In this document: positions 35,686-43,817 of the stretch, one piece after another
Layout of the letters: each line of letters starts with the position of its first letter
Numbering within the stretch: the stretch's first letter is position 1
Origin: Butyrivibrio sp.
GTDB lineage: Bacteria; Bacillota; Clostridia; Lachnospirales; Lachnospiraceae
Direction: 5' to 3'
Assembly (NCBI GenBank): GCA_015056575.1
Contig: SVGA01000001.1
Coordinates: forward strand, 186,001 to 250,000
DNA: 64,000 nt
Position numbers and translations under genes: made by a program
Notes under the pieces: model-generated
Seen by the model: only the letters and a program-made list of their open reading frames with translations
Told to the model about the DNA's origin: nothing
Databases searched by the model: none

Positions 35686-36776
35686 TACAGTTCCACCTCC
35701 CTCTTATTAGAAATACGTACCTGCATGATAGATACGGCTGCCAGGATGATAAAGAAAAGGACTGCCTTTGCCTGGCCAAGGGCATAGTCGTTATTAACAA
35801 CCGCTGTGCCGTAGATGTTAAGAGCAAGCATCTCGGTACCGTTGGCGATGTACTCACCAAGGAACTGCACGGAGCCCTTACCGTTTGTAAGAGCAAGGTT
35901 TACATCGAACTGCTTGAATGCTGATGTAAGTGTAAGGAATGTACAGATTGTAATTGTGGGTGCGATCATAGGAAGCTTGATGTTGAAAAGCGTCTGAAGC
36001 TTGTTCGCACCGTCGATGGCAGATGCCTCAAGTACATCTCCGGGAATCGTGTTAAGACCGGTGATATAGATCAGCATGATATAACCTGCATACTGCCAGA
36101 TGTATACGATGATGATAGCGATGAATGCTGTCTTTGTGTCCGAAAGCATTGAATATGTACCGGTAAATCTTGTGACAACGTTACTGAAAATGAACTGCCA
36201 GATATAACCAAGTACGATTCCTCCGATAAGGTTGGGGAGGAAGTAAGCTGCTCTGAAGAACCCAAGGCCTTTGATCCTTGAAGTACATAAAAGAGCCAGA
36301 AGAAAAGCTACAAGATTAACGAGGATCATGTTGAAAACAACGAAGAGGAATGTCAGCAGTATTGACCAAAGGAAGGAAGGCTGCTTGAACATTCTGGCAT
36401 AGTTGGCGAATCCTACTACACCTTTCATGGTGATTCCATTCCAGTCGGTAAAGGAATATCCGATACCAAGAACCAGAGGAATGATCACAGTTACCGCAAA
36501 AGCAAAGAGCAGCGGGAACAGGAAGATGATGTTGATGATGGTGCGATGATACTTAAATGTTGGAAAAAGATACAGGCCAAGAATAAATAAGATTATTCCG
36601 CATACAAACATGACGCCTCTCCCCAGAATGATAGGCGCTCCACTACCGGGCATGGTTCCCAGGATTAGATCGCCTGCTTTGGTAATGGATAAGGCAAGTC
36701 CGGCGATCGCAAGCACTGCGCCCAGAATCAGGCTGCCAAAGGATGCGACTTTTCGGCCTATTGAAAAAGTACCCAT
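35685..36776 (-). CDS. ABC sugar transporter permease, MalF-like
   Basis: The 363-aa protein has two extra N-terminal helices (about 15-75) and then the six-helix CUT1 permease core with EAA loop LEASAIDGANKLQTLFNIKL. Its ATG follows GAAAGGGGGATTA. It sits between the binding protein gene (94 bp upstream) and the MalG-like permease (1-bp overlap), in typical order. Together they form a CUT1 importer. Confidence 0.92.
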   Translation of the reverse strand: MGTFSIGRKVASFGSLILGAVLAIAGLALSITKAGDLILGTMPGSGAPIILGRGVMFVCGIILFILGLYLFPTFKYHRTIINIIFLFPLLFAFAVTVIIPLVLGIGYSFTDWNGITMKGVVGFANYARMFKQPSFLWSILLTFLFVVFNMILVNLVAFLLALLCTSRIKGLGFFRAAYFLPNLIGGIVLGYIWQFIFSNVVTRFTGTYSMLSDTKTAFIAIIIVYIWQYAGYIMLIYITGLNTIPGDVLEASAIDGANKLQTLFNIKLPMIAPTITICTFLTLTSAFKQFDVNLALTNGKGSVQFLGEYIANGTEMLALNIYGTAVVNNDYALGQAKAVLFFIILAAVSIMQVRISNKREVEL

Positions 36777-36870
36777 TTGTAATCCCCCTTTCAGATTAAA
36801 TTGTTTAAATGGTTGCTTTTTTTATTGAAAAAACAGGCAGGGCATGCATGCCCTGCCTGCATGTTCACAA

Positions 36871-38226
36871 TTACTGTGCGTAGTAGCTGGAGATTACCTG
36901 AGCCATTGTTGATACAAATCCGTCTGCATCAAGCTTGCCCTTAGCATAATCAGCAAATACGTTACATGTCTGGTTCTGGAGACCGTCCTTCTTAAGCATT
37001 GTGTGCCATCCTGAGTAGTTGCCTGCTGTGATGTAGCTGTTCATGCTCTTGTAGAAGGGGTTAACTGCCTCATACTGGCAATCATCGAAAGGAGATACAA
37101 GACCTGCATCATTAACAAGGATGTTCTGAGCAGAATCGCCTGCACACCAGTTGAAGAATGCCTTAGCGCCCTCAACGTTGCCGTTTGAATATGCTACCCA
37201 ATATGAAGGGGGACCGGCGATGATAGTGTTGATACCGTCCTCAAATGCATAAGGAGCAAATCCGCACTCAAAGTCTACATCGTCAGGTGATGTTACACAC
37301 CAGTTACCCTGTGTGATGAATACATACTTGCCTTCCTTGAAGCCGGCTACCTGTGTATCATAGGTTCCATCGATAAGAAGAGAAGGATCTGAGTACTGGT
37401 TCATCATGCCTATGAAATCAGCGAAGTCCTTCATTCTTGCTTCGTCGATCTTGCCGCCGTCGTTAAGAAGGTCGATGTATGTTGTGTCATCAGCCTTAAG
37501 ACCTGCGTCGAGGTACTGACCAAATACGTGTGTTCCTGAAGACCAGCCAAGGTTTGTGGGCTCTGCGCACCATCCGAATACAGCTGTGATGCCAAGCTCG
37601 TCCTTCTTGGAATCAAGAGTCTCGCAAGCCTCTTTCCATGCAGCAGGTGATGTAAGAGATGCGGGATCAACGCCTGCAGCCTTAAGAAGGTCAGCGTTGT
37701 AACCAAGGGCTGTAGCCTCTACTGTGTAAGGGAATCCGATTGTTCCCATGTTTGCATCAACAAGTTCGAAGCCTGTCTTGTTTGTCCAGTCCTCGCCTGC
37801 AAGGTCAGCAAGCATGCCGTCCCAGTTAGCTGCCTGGTTAGCTTCGATAACGAAGATGTCAGGCATGTTGTCAGCCTGATACATTTTCTTAAGCTCGTCA
37901 GATGCGTTTGTGTCACCACCGATTGTCTCAACTACGAGAACATTGCCTGTCTCTTCCTGATACTTAGCTGCAAGAGCCTGCATCTGGTCGTTGATCTCGG
38001 GCTTACCGTTGAGAAGACGAACCTCTCCAAGGTCGCCTGTAGCTTCTGCTGCAGGAGCTGCTTCTTCAGTAGCAGCAGGCTCAGTAGCTTCTGTAGCCTC
38101 TGCCTGAGTCTCAGCTGCGGGAGCCTCAGCGGTGTCAGTTGTGTCGGTTGTTCCTGTAGTACCGCAAGCTGCAAGTGAAAGAACCATTGAGCCTGCAAGA
38201 ACTACTGACATCAGTTTCTTTTTCAT
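36871..38226 (-). CDS. Extracellular sugar-binding lipoprotein of the CUT1 ABC importer
   Basis: A 451-aa protein with a lipoprotein signal (VLAGSMVLSLAACGTTG; lipobox LAAC, Cys21), a Thr/Glu/Ala-rich linker (about 25-65) and a family-1 solute-binding fold (about 70-450; for example TGNVLVVETIGGD and the Trp/Tyr-rich YWVAYSNGNVEGAKAFFNW). It captures an oligosaccharide outside the membrane and delivers it to the permease pair. ATG follows AGGAGGG. The promoter region upstream (38227-38538, 312 bp, no gene) carries a candidate LacI-type operator. Confidence 0.93.
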   Translation of the reverse strand: MKKKLMSVVLAGSMVLSLAACGTTGTTDTTDTAEAPAAETQAEATEATEPAATEEAAPAAEATGDLGEVRLLNGKPEINDQMQALAAKYQEETGNVLVVETIGGDTNASDELKKMYQADNMPDIFVIEANQAANWDGMLADLAGEDWTNKTGFELVDANMGTIGFPYTVEATALGYNADLLKAAGVDPASLTSPAAWKEACETLDSKKDELGITAVFGWCAEPTNLGWSSGTHVFGQYLDAGLKADDTTYIDLLNDGGKIDEARMKDFADFIGMMNQYSDPSLLIDGTYDTQVAGFKEGKYVFITQGNWCVTSPDDVDFECGFAPYAFEDGINTIIAGPPSYWVAYSNGNVEGAKAFFNWCAGDSAQNILVNDAGLVSPFDDCQYEAVNPFYKSMNSYITAGNYSGWHTMLKKDGLQNQTCNVFADYAKGKLDADGFVSTMAQVISSYYAQ

Positions 38227-38294
38227 TCTTTACCCTCCTTTTTTGCACTTTTGTGCATTCTGCCATATAAAGTAACCTTTTCACAGTTACTTTT

Positions 38295-38311
38295 GCGCAT
38301 AAGTTGTACGC
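38295..38311. promoter_or_regulatory. Candidate LacI-family operator upstream of the sugar-binding lipoprotein
   Basis: GCGCATAAGTTGTACGC is a 17-bp imperfect palindrome (12 of 16 paired positions symmetric), typical of LacI-family sites. It lies ~70 bp before the minus-strand ATG at 38226. Its minus-strand word CAACTTATGCGC recurs exactly on the plus strand at 38487-38498 within the terminator stem beyond the regulator gene. An imperfect second site TTGCGCAAAATGGCGTAA is at about 38368-38385. Confidence 0.55.
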
Positions 38312-38477
38312 TTATTTCACGATATCACATACAGTACTAAAATTCAAGCAAAAAACCATAAAAAGAATTGCGCAAAATGGCGTAAATATGCCAAAAGCCG
38401 CGTATTTAGAGGGCTTAATCGTTTACTCTAAAATGTAAAAAAACAATAAAACATTTCTAAAAATTATGATAAAGCGT

Positions 38478-38515
38478 AAAAAAGACCAACTTATGCGCGT
38501 AAGCATAAGTTGGTC
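38478..38515 (-). terminator. Terminator of the LacI-family regulator gene
   Basis: GACCAACTTATGC (38484-38496) pairs with GCATAAGTTGGTC (38503-38515). On the minus strand the hairpin is followed by TTTTTTAC (38478-38483). Its stem contains the same 12-base word as the operator at 38295-38311, so it may also bind the regulator. Confidence 0.75.
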
Positions 38516-38538
38516 AATCTATACAATAATAACCTGAT

Positions 38539-39555
38539 TTAACTGTTTAAGTTTTTGACAGTGTCACGGATCACAAGCCTTGTGGGAAGTTTTATCTGGT
38601 TTGGGGTCTTCTGTCCGGAGAGCTGTTTGAGCAGTGTGTCTGCTGCAGTGACGCCCTTGGCCTTTACATCCTGGTGGACTGTTGTGAGAGCGGGACGGTA
38701 GAGCTGTCCCAGCATATTGTCGTCAAAGCCCACAACCGAGATGTCATCGGGAACTGAAACGCCTCTGTCTAAAAGAGCTGACATGAGAGTTACGGCATAC
38801 AGATCCGATACGCACATGATGGCGGTGAACTCGGAAGCTCTGTTGCAGATCTCATCAAGACTCTCATCAATATCCTCAGACCTTGGTCGTATCTGTAAAA
38901 AGTCGGTGCTTTTGAACTTAAGCTTGTTGTCCTTGAGTGCTTTTTTATATCCGTTGAGTCTTGCAAGGTCGACGCCTTTGGTGTTGTCGGACAGAAAAGC
39001 GATCCTCTTGTGCCCCTGAGAGATGAGATAGGAGGTCATCTCGTAGGCGCCCTGTTCATCATCAAGTCCCACATTGGTAAAGTGCTTGAGTCCCTCGAGG
39101 GAATAGGTGTCTATGCATACGATGGGCTTTTTGTATTTCTCGCTGACACGGATCCCGTCGTCATCAAGCATTCCGAAAAGGATCAGTCCGTCTACGTTCC
39201 AGGTGGAAACATGTCTCATGATCTCGTCGGTATCCCTTGAGATGTACAGCATCATAAAGTAACCGGCGCTGCGGATGGTCTCTTCAACGCCACCTATGAG
39301 AACGGATACAAAGGGATCCATGATAAGGTTTTCGTACTTGTCGGCACGGGCCTTCAGCGCAAGGCCGATGATCTTGGATTCGTTCTGGGCAAGATTACGT
39401 GCACTTATGTTAGGCACATAGTCCACCTTCTTCAAAAACTCCTCCACCTTTTTCTTGGTGTCCTCAGACACCTCCCCGGCCTTTCCATGGATAACATTTG
39501 AAACCGTTGTAGTGCTCATATTTAGTTGTCTGGCGATTTCTTTGATAGTTATCAT
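38539..39555 (-). CDS. LacI-family transcriptional regulator (sugar transport locus)
   Basis: The 338-aa protein has an N-terminal LacI helix-turn-helix (MITIKEIARQLNMSTTTVSN, then VIHGKAGEVSEDTKKKVEE; HTH plus hinge to ~60) and a periplasmic-binding-protein-like effector domain (about 60-335, with ISVVGFDDNMLGQLYRPALT). It is in line with the binding-protein and permease genes and divergent from the kinase/sucrose phosphorylase genes, so it probably controls both. Its ATG has a poor Shine-Dalgarno, consistent with low regulator levels. Effector likely a sugar or sugar phosphate. Confidence 0.92.
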   Translation of the reverse strand: MITIKEIARQLNMSTTTVSNVIHGKAGEVSEDTKKKVEEFLKKVDYVPNISARNLAQNESKIIGLALKARADKYENLIMDPFVSVLIGGVEETIRSAGYFMMLYISRDTDEIMRHVSTWNVDGLILFGMLDDDGIRVSEKYKKPIVCIDTYSLEGLKHFTNVGLDDEQGAYEMTSYLISQGHKRIAFLSDNTKGVDLARLNGYKKALKDNKLKFKSTDFLQIRPRSEDIDESLDEICNRASEFTAIMCVSDLYAVTLMSALLDRGVSVPDDISVVGFDDNMLGQLYRPALTTVHQDVKAKGVTAADTLLKQLSGQKTPNQIKLPTRLVIRDTVKNLNS

Positions 39556-39617
39556 GTTTTATTTTGGGACTTTACAACGAAAAAAAGTTATTGTATCTTG
39601 TTCACAAAATAACACGG

Positions 39618-39644
39618 TCGAATACATGTTGTCAAAGTATTCGA
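39618..39644 (+). promoter_or_regulatory. Possible operator in the kinase/sucrose phosphorylase promoter
   Basis: TCGAATAC (39618-39625) and GTATTCGA (39637-39644) are exact inverted 8-mers with an 11-bp spacer, followed by a T-run. They overlap a weak -10 (AATACA) 17 bp from TTGTTC at 39598-39603. It could be an operator or a weak attenuator hairpin. Confidence 0.45.
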
Positions 39645-39672
39645 TTTTTTTATGAAAAGGAATGAGGAAAAA

Positions 39673-40659
39673 ATGAACACTAAGTACAACAGAATAACAG
39701 TGAATGTTTCTGATGTTAAAGAGAAACTAACACATGCGTTGGAAATCGTTGCGGATCTGACTGTTCCGGAGGATATTCCCCACGGTGATATGCCCGGAGA
39801 TAAGATTGAGATCGGTGAGAGTCACATTGCTAAGGCAAGGACCATCTTCCCCAAGCTGGTAAAAGAGCTGGCGGCCGTGATGGAGACAAATCCATACAGC
39901 CGTGCTGTTGTGGCGGTTTGCGGAGGCTCCGGAGTAGGCAAGTCTGAAATTGCGTCACTTCTGTCATATATGCTGGAACAGGCAGGAATAGGCAGCTACA
40001 CCATGTCCGGTGACAATTACCCTCACAGGATTCCTATGTACAATGATGCTGAAAGACTTCATACCTTCAGGGTTGCGGGCATGAGAGGCATGGCTGACGC
40101 TGGCGTCATGAATCCTGAAAATGTTGCTAAGATCAGAGAGTGGCAGCAGGCTGAAACAGACGCAGACAAGGCCCATGCAGAGACTGACACCTGGTTCATA
40201 AAGTATCTTGAGGCAGGAAGAGAGGCTCTTAAGAATTATCTCGGAACACCCAAGGAAACAGATTTTGAAGAAGTAGATAATATAATGAAAGCCTTCAAGG
40301 ACGGTGCTGATGCCCTCTATCTTAAGAGAATGGGAAGAGACGAGGCATCCCTTTGGTACGATCTTGTAGACCTCTCGCAGAAGCAGGTCCTTATTGTGGA
40401 GTGGACCCACGGAAACAGCGACTATATGACTCAGGTTGATATCCCGGTTCTTCTTAACAGCACACCTCAGGAGACACTTGAGCACAGAAGATCAAGGAAC
40501 AGAGACGGCAAGCTTGACAGCCCCTTCACCACAATGGTTCTTGAAATCGAGCAGGCTAAACTTGTTGATCAGGCTCACAAGGCCAGGATCATTGTATCCA
40601 AGGCGGGAGACATTATCAGCTACGATGAGTTTAAGAAGCTTATGGCTGTGAACAGCTGA
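39673..40659 (+). CDS. P-loop kinase of the phosphoribulokinase/uridine kinase family, specificity unknown
   Basis: I start at ATG 39673, which has GAGGAAAA just upstream, rather than ATG 39652. The 328-aa protein has Walker A GGSGVGKS at 84-91, then SGDNYPHRIPMYNDAERL, a PRK/UK-type substrate segment, and WTHGNSDYM as a Walker-B-adjacent strand. It resembles ADP-forming sugar or nucleoside kinases of the PRK superfamily. It is 17 bp ahead of sucrose phosphorylase, so it may phosphorylate fructose or another product, but specificity cannot be read. A pair of these genes is a recurrent Lachnospiraceae arrangement from memory. Confidence 0.78.
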   Translation: MNTKYNRITVNVSDVKEKLTHALEIVADLTVPEDIPHGDMPGDKIEIGESHIAKARTIFPKLVKELAAVMETNPYSRAVVAVCGGSGVGKSEIASLLSYMLEQAGIGSYTMSGDNYPHRIPMYNDAERLHTFRVAGMRGMADAGVMNPENVAKIREWQQAETDADKAHAETDTWFIKYLEAGREALKNYLGTPKETDFEEVDNIMKAFKDGADALYLKRMGRDEASLWYDLVDLSQKQVLIVEWTHGNSDYMTQVDIPVLLNSTPQETLEHRRSRNRDGKLDSPFTTMVLEIEQAKLVDQAHKARIIVSKAGDIISYDEFKKLMAVNS

Positions 40660-40676
40660 TTAAGAAAGGAAATACT

Positions 40677-42332
40677 ATGTCAAAAATTACAAATAACGGA
40701 CCTATGCTCAATGCTTATCCTGACAGTATGGGCGGAACCATGTCGGATATCCTTGCGGTTCTTTCCAAAGAAGAGTTTAAGGATGTGTTCCAGTCTTTTT
40801 ACATCCTTCCAAGCATCTTCAATACGGATCTGGACAGAGGATTTTCGGTGATCGACTACAGTATCAATGAGCAGATGGCTGCCCCCGGAGATATAGATAA
40901 ACTGGCTGATCTTGGGATCGACCTCAAGCTTGATTTTATCCTGAATCACGCCTCGGTTCTTTCGCCCCAGTTCCAGGATCTTCTTAAGAACGGTGAGAAT
41001 TCAAAGTACAAGGATTTCTTCATCAACTGGAACAGGTTCTGGGAGGGTTGCGGTGACATGACCGAGGAAGGGTACATTCAGCCAAGGGAAGAGTACATCA
41101 AAGATATGTTCTTCAGAAAGCCGGGACTTCCCATACTTATGGTCAGAATGCCCGACGGCAAAGATGTCCCTTACTGGAATACCTTCTACCAGGAGGTTCA
41201 GTACAAGAAGCCCGATGTCCAGGATCTTATGGACAAAATGAGCATTCAGTATCTGACAGCGCAGAAGCTTTCCGAGCGCATCAGCAAGGGACTTGATGAG
41301 GGCAAAAAGCCTTCAGAGATAGATTTTACGGGCTTTGAGAAATATAAGGACGCTGCGGTAGATCTTCTGGAATCCGGTAGACGTTATCTTGGACAGATGG
41401 ACCTTAATATCAAGTCCGAGCTTGTCTGGGAGCATTACAGAAACACATTAAAGAGCCTTTCGGGGTACGGCGCAAAGATAGTAAGACTTGATGCTTTTGC
41501 CTACGCTCCCAAGGAACCCGGTAAAAAGAACTTCCTCAACGAGCCCGATACCTGGGACGTTCTTGAAAAGGTCAAGAAGCTTGCCGATGAGTTCGGAGTA
41601 TCACTCCTTCCCGAGATCCACGCAAGCTACGGGGAAAAGATATATGAAACAGTGGCAGACAAGGGCTACATGACCTACGACTTCTTCCTGCCCGGACTCC
41701 TTATCTATGCCATAGAGAGCAGGGACGGAAAGCTGCTTTTAGACTGGGCAAAAGAGATCTACGACAAGAAGATCCGCGTTGTAAACATGCTGGGATGCCA
41801 CGACGGAATCCCGCTTCTGGACCTTAAGGGACTCCTTCCGGAAAAAGACATTCAGAAGATGATTGACATAATTGTCGGAAGAGGTGGATATGTCAAGGAT
41901 CTTCACGGTGCCAAGAACATGTACTATCAGGTAAATGCTACCTACTACAGCGCTCTGGGAGAGGATGATAAGAAGATGCTCTTTGCAAGGGCAATCCAGA
42001 TGTTCATGCCCGGCAAGCCTCAGATATGGTATCTTGATCTGTTCGCAGGAAGGAATGACCACGAGGCGGTAAAGCGTGCCGGCGCAGGCGGACACAAGGA
42101 GATCAACAGGACCAACCTCACAATGTCTCAGATTGAAGAAGCCCTGGGAAAAGAAGTAGTAAAGGAGCAGCTGAAGCTCTTAAGATACAGGAACACAAAT
42201 CCTGCATTCGGCTTTGACTCCAACTTCACCGTAAGTCTTGAGGGCTCTGTCATGACCTTCCTTTGGGAAAAGGACGGACACAAGGCTCAGCTTAAGGCTG
42301 ATTTCTCGGATTACAGCTATACAATAGACTGA
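40677..42332 (+). CDS. gtfA: Sucrose phosphorylase-like glycosidase (GH13_18)
   Basis: The 551-aa GH13 enzyme phosphorolyses sucrose (or a related alpha-glucoside) to glucose-1-phosphate and fructose, saving ATP. Catalytic residues visible: nucleophile Asp272 in VRLDAFAYAPKEPGK, acid/base Glu313 in LLPEIHASYG, and the His375-Asp376 pair in LGCHDGIPLLDL. The opening NAYPDSMGG and the RGFSVIDYSINE segment are typical of subfamily 18, which also includes sucrose-6-phosphate and glucosylglycerate phosphorylases, so exact substrate is inferred. ATG follows AAGAAAGGAAATACT. Preceded by the P-loop kinase and followed by a convergent terminator. Confidence 0.85.
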   Translation: MSKITNNGPMLNAYPDSMGGTMSDILAVLSKEEFKDVFQSFYILPSIFNTDLDRGFSVIDYSINEQMAAPGDIDKLADLGIDLKLDFILNHASVLSPQFQDLLKNGENSKYKDFFINWNRFWEGCGDMTEEGYIQPREEYIKDMFFRKPGLPILMVRMPDGKDVPYWNTFYQEVQYKKPDVQDLMDKMSIQYLTAQKLSERISKGLDEGKKPSEIDFTGFEKYKDAAVDLLESGRRYLGQMDLNIKSELVWEHYRNTLKSLSGYGAKIVRLDAFAYAPKEPGKKNFLNEPDTWDVLEKVKKLADEFGVSLLPEIHASYGEKIYETVADKGYMTYDFFLPGLLIYAIESRDGKLLLDWAKEIYDKKIRVVNMLGCHDGIPLLDLKGLLPEKDIQKMIDIIVGRGGYVKDLHGAKNMYYQVNATYYSALGEDDKKMLFARAIQMFMPGKPQIWYLDLFAGRNDHEAVKRAGAGGHKEINRTNLTMSQIEEALGKEVVKEQLKLLRYRNTNPAFGFDSNFTVSLEGSVMTFLWEKDGHKAQLKADFSDYSYTID

Positions 42333-42368
42333 ACCTGATCGGTGATCCGACATAACAGAAGGCAAAAT

Positions 42369-42419
42369 AAAAGCCATCGCCTTATAATCCTCACAAGATT
42401 AACGGGTGATGGCTTTTTG
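42369..42419. terminator. Bidirectional terminator after gtfA
   Basis: AAGCCATC (42371-42378) pairs with GATGGCTT (42408-42415) in a longer hairpin, followed by TTTTG on the plus strand and, on the minus strand, by TTTTA. It separates gtfA from the convergent gene ending at 42427. Confidence 0.7.
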
Positions 42420-42426
42420 TGTTATA

Positions 42427-43662
42427 TTACTGCGGAGGCATCTGATATTGAGCCTGGGCTGAGCCCTGTGGATCAAAAGGCTGAGAATAGGTCTGCGTCT
42501 CATCATAGAAATTGGAGCTGACAGAACCCTGTCCCGGTTCGCAGTTTTGGCGGCTTAAACTTATCTCATAGCCAAACTGGCCGGCGAGATAAATAAGACC
42601 GGCGCCCCACAGAACGTCGCCTGTATCATGAGCTATTGCTACACGCTTTTCAATCTCTTTTATAAGCACATGTCTCGGATATTTGATCAGAGCAGTTACA
42701 GCTTCTGTGAAATACGGTTTTTGAATATCTCTTGTACAGTCAAAGAGGAAGTTTATTGATTCCTCATCTTCTCTTGGACCAAGCTTCGAAAGAAGACGGG
42801 CACCATTTCCGACACACATGTCATCCTTGAAATCTGATATCGTAAACCAGCCTTCTATGCTCTTGATCCGTTTATCCTGTACGGCTTTGCATATTATATC
42901 TATTTCCTGATCTGTAAGAGTTCTGGTATGAAGTGAATTAAGTGCATAATCGGGGAGCCTTAGAGCTTCTCTTAACTTGTTTGCCCTGCTTCGCTCGAGA
43001 GTATCTTCGGCTTCTTTGGATACTGCTTTTTCCCATTCATAGCGGATCTGATCCCAGTCGGCCTTTGCAAGTTCTTCATAGCTTCCCTTCCAGACGGTGT
43101 TAAAAGCCTTTGTGGTGATGCTGTCGAGAAGTGCCTTTTTCATGCCAACCTCGTAGAGCCTGTTGGCTTTAAGAAGATCCACGAGAGCCTCTCTGGTACC
43201 CTTGTTTTTGAGCCAGTCCTGATTAAGGAGCCTTGTTCCGTCTATCATCAGAAGCTCGCCCCTTGCATAGTCAAAGCCCCTTACAAGATACAGGGGATAA
43301 TAGTGGCCGGCCACATAGAACCAGCGGCCGCTCTTGCTGACTTTAAGACTTCTGCAGACCCTTCCGCTTCTGAGAGTATATGGGTGAAAGGTCTCGTCCT
43401 CCAAAAGCCTGATGGTGTTATGACGTCCGAACTGATTGCCCCAGTAGGGAACATGAGAGATATCATCAAGGGTTTTCTTGTACTTTTCTTCGTATTTGTT
43501 GAAAAGTATGGATCCGATGATGAACCCGAAGAACCAGGAGCCACCGCCTATACCTATCAATGTTGCAAGAAAGAGAAAAGCTCCCGTAATTCCAACGAAC
43601 GCAGCGTGAAACTTTTTGCCGAAGCTTCCGCTGAGAAAAAGACCTTTAATATAATTCCACAT
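42427..43662 (-). CDS. Two-TM membrane protein of unknown function
   Basis: I start at ATG 43662, with AGAAGGAAT upstream, giving 411 aa; the open frame upstream to 43995 runs into the divergent promoter. The N-terminus has two hydrophobic helices (AFVGITGAFLFLATLIGIGG and WFFGFIIGSILF, about 14-50) followed by a soluble helical domain with a DUF-like repeat character and Leu/Arg-rich helices (about 60-370). The last ~45 residues are Gln/Tyr/Pro-rich low complexity (SQPFDPQGSAQAQYQ). It is divergent from the NHLM-type exporter genes and may be linked to them, but I recognise no family. Confidence 0.7.
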   Translation of the reverse strand: MWNYIKGLFLSGSFGKKFHAAFVGITGAFLFLATLIGIGGGSWFFGFIIGSILFNKYEEKYKKTLDDISHVPYWGNQFGRHNTIRLLEDETFHPYTLRSGRVCRSLKVSKSGRWFYVAGHYYPLYLVRGFDYARGELLMIDGTRLLNQDWLKNKGTREALVDLLKANRLYEVGMKKALLDSITTKAFNTVWKGSYEELAKADWDQIRYEWEKAVSKEAEDTLERSRANKLREALRLPDYALNSLHTRTLTDQEIDIICKAVQDKRIKSIEGWFTISDFKDDMCVGNGARLLSKLGPREDEESINFLFDCTRDIQKPYFTEAVTALIKYPRHVLIKEIEKRVAIAHDTGDVLWGAGLIYLAGQFGYEISLSRQNCEPGQGSVSSNFYDETQTYSQPFDPQGSAQAQYQMPPQ

Positions 43663-43696
43663 TTTCCATTCCTTCTTCCTATTAATAGCAAATAAT

Positions 43697-43725
43697 ATAG
43701 TATATGAAAGTTTTTTAAAAAACAA
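43697..43725 (-). promoter_or_regulatory. Promoter for the 42427-43662 membrane protein
   Basis: On the minus strand, TTGTTT (43720-43725), a 17-bp spacer and TACTAT (43697-43702) lie ~35 bp ahead of the ATG at 43662. It is back-to-back with the exporter promoter. Confidence 0.55.
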
Positions 43726-43768
43726 GGTGTGCTTTAACGTCAGCAACCATACAAAATAGCGGTTTAGA

Positions 43769-43777
43769 TGGTATAAT
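43769..43777 (+). promoter_or_regulatory. Extended -10 promoter for the NHLM-type exporter operon
   Basis: TGGTATAAT with TATAAT at 43772-43777 lies ~40 bp before ATG 43818. There is no clear -35. It is the same extended -10 form as at 3824. Confidence 0.55.
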
Positions 43778-43817
43778 TTTTTATATATTCTATTTGGGTC
43801 CATACGAAAGGTGAGAC

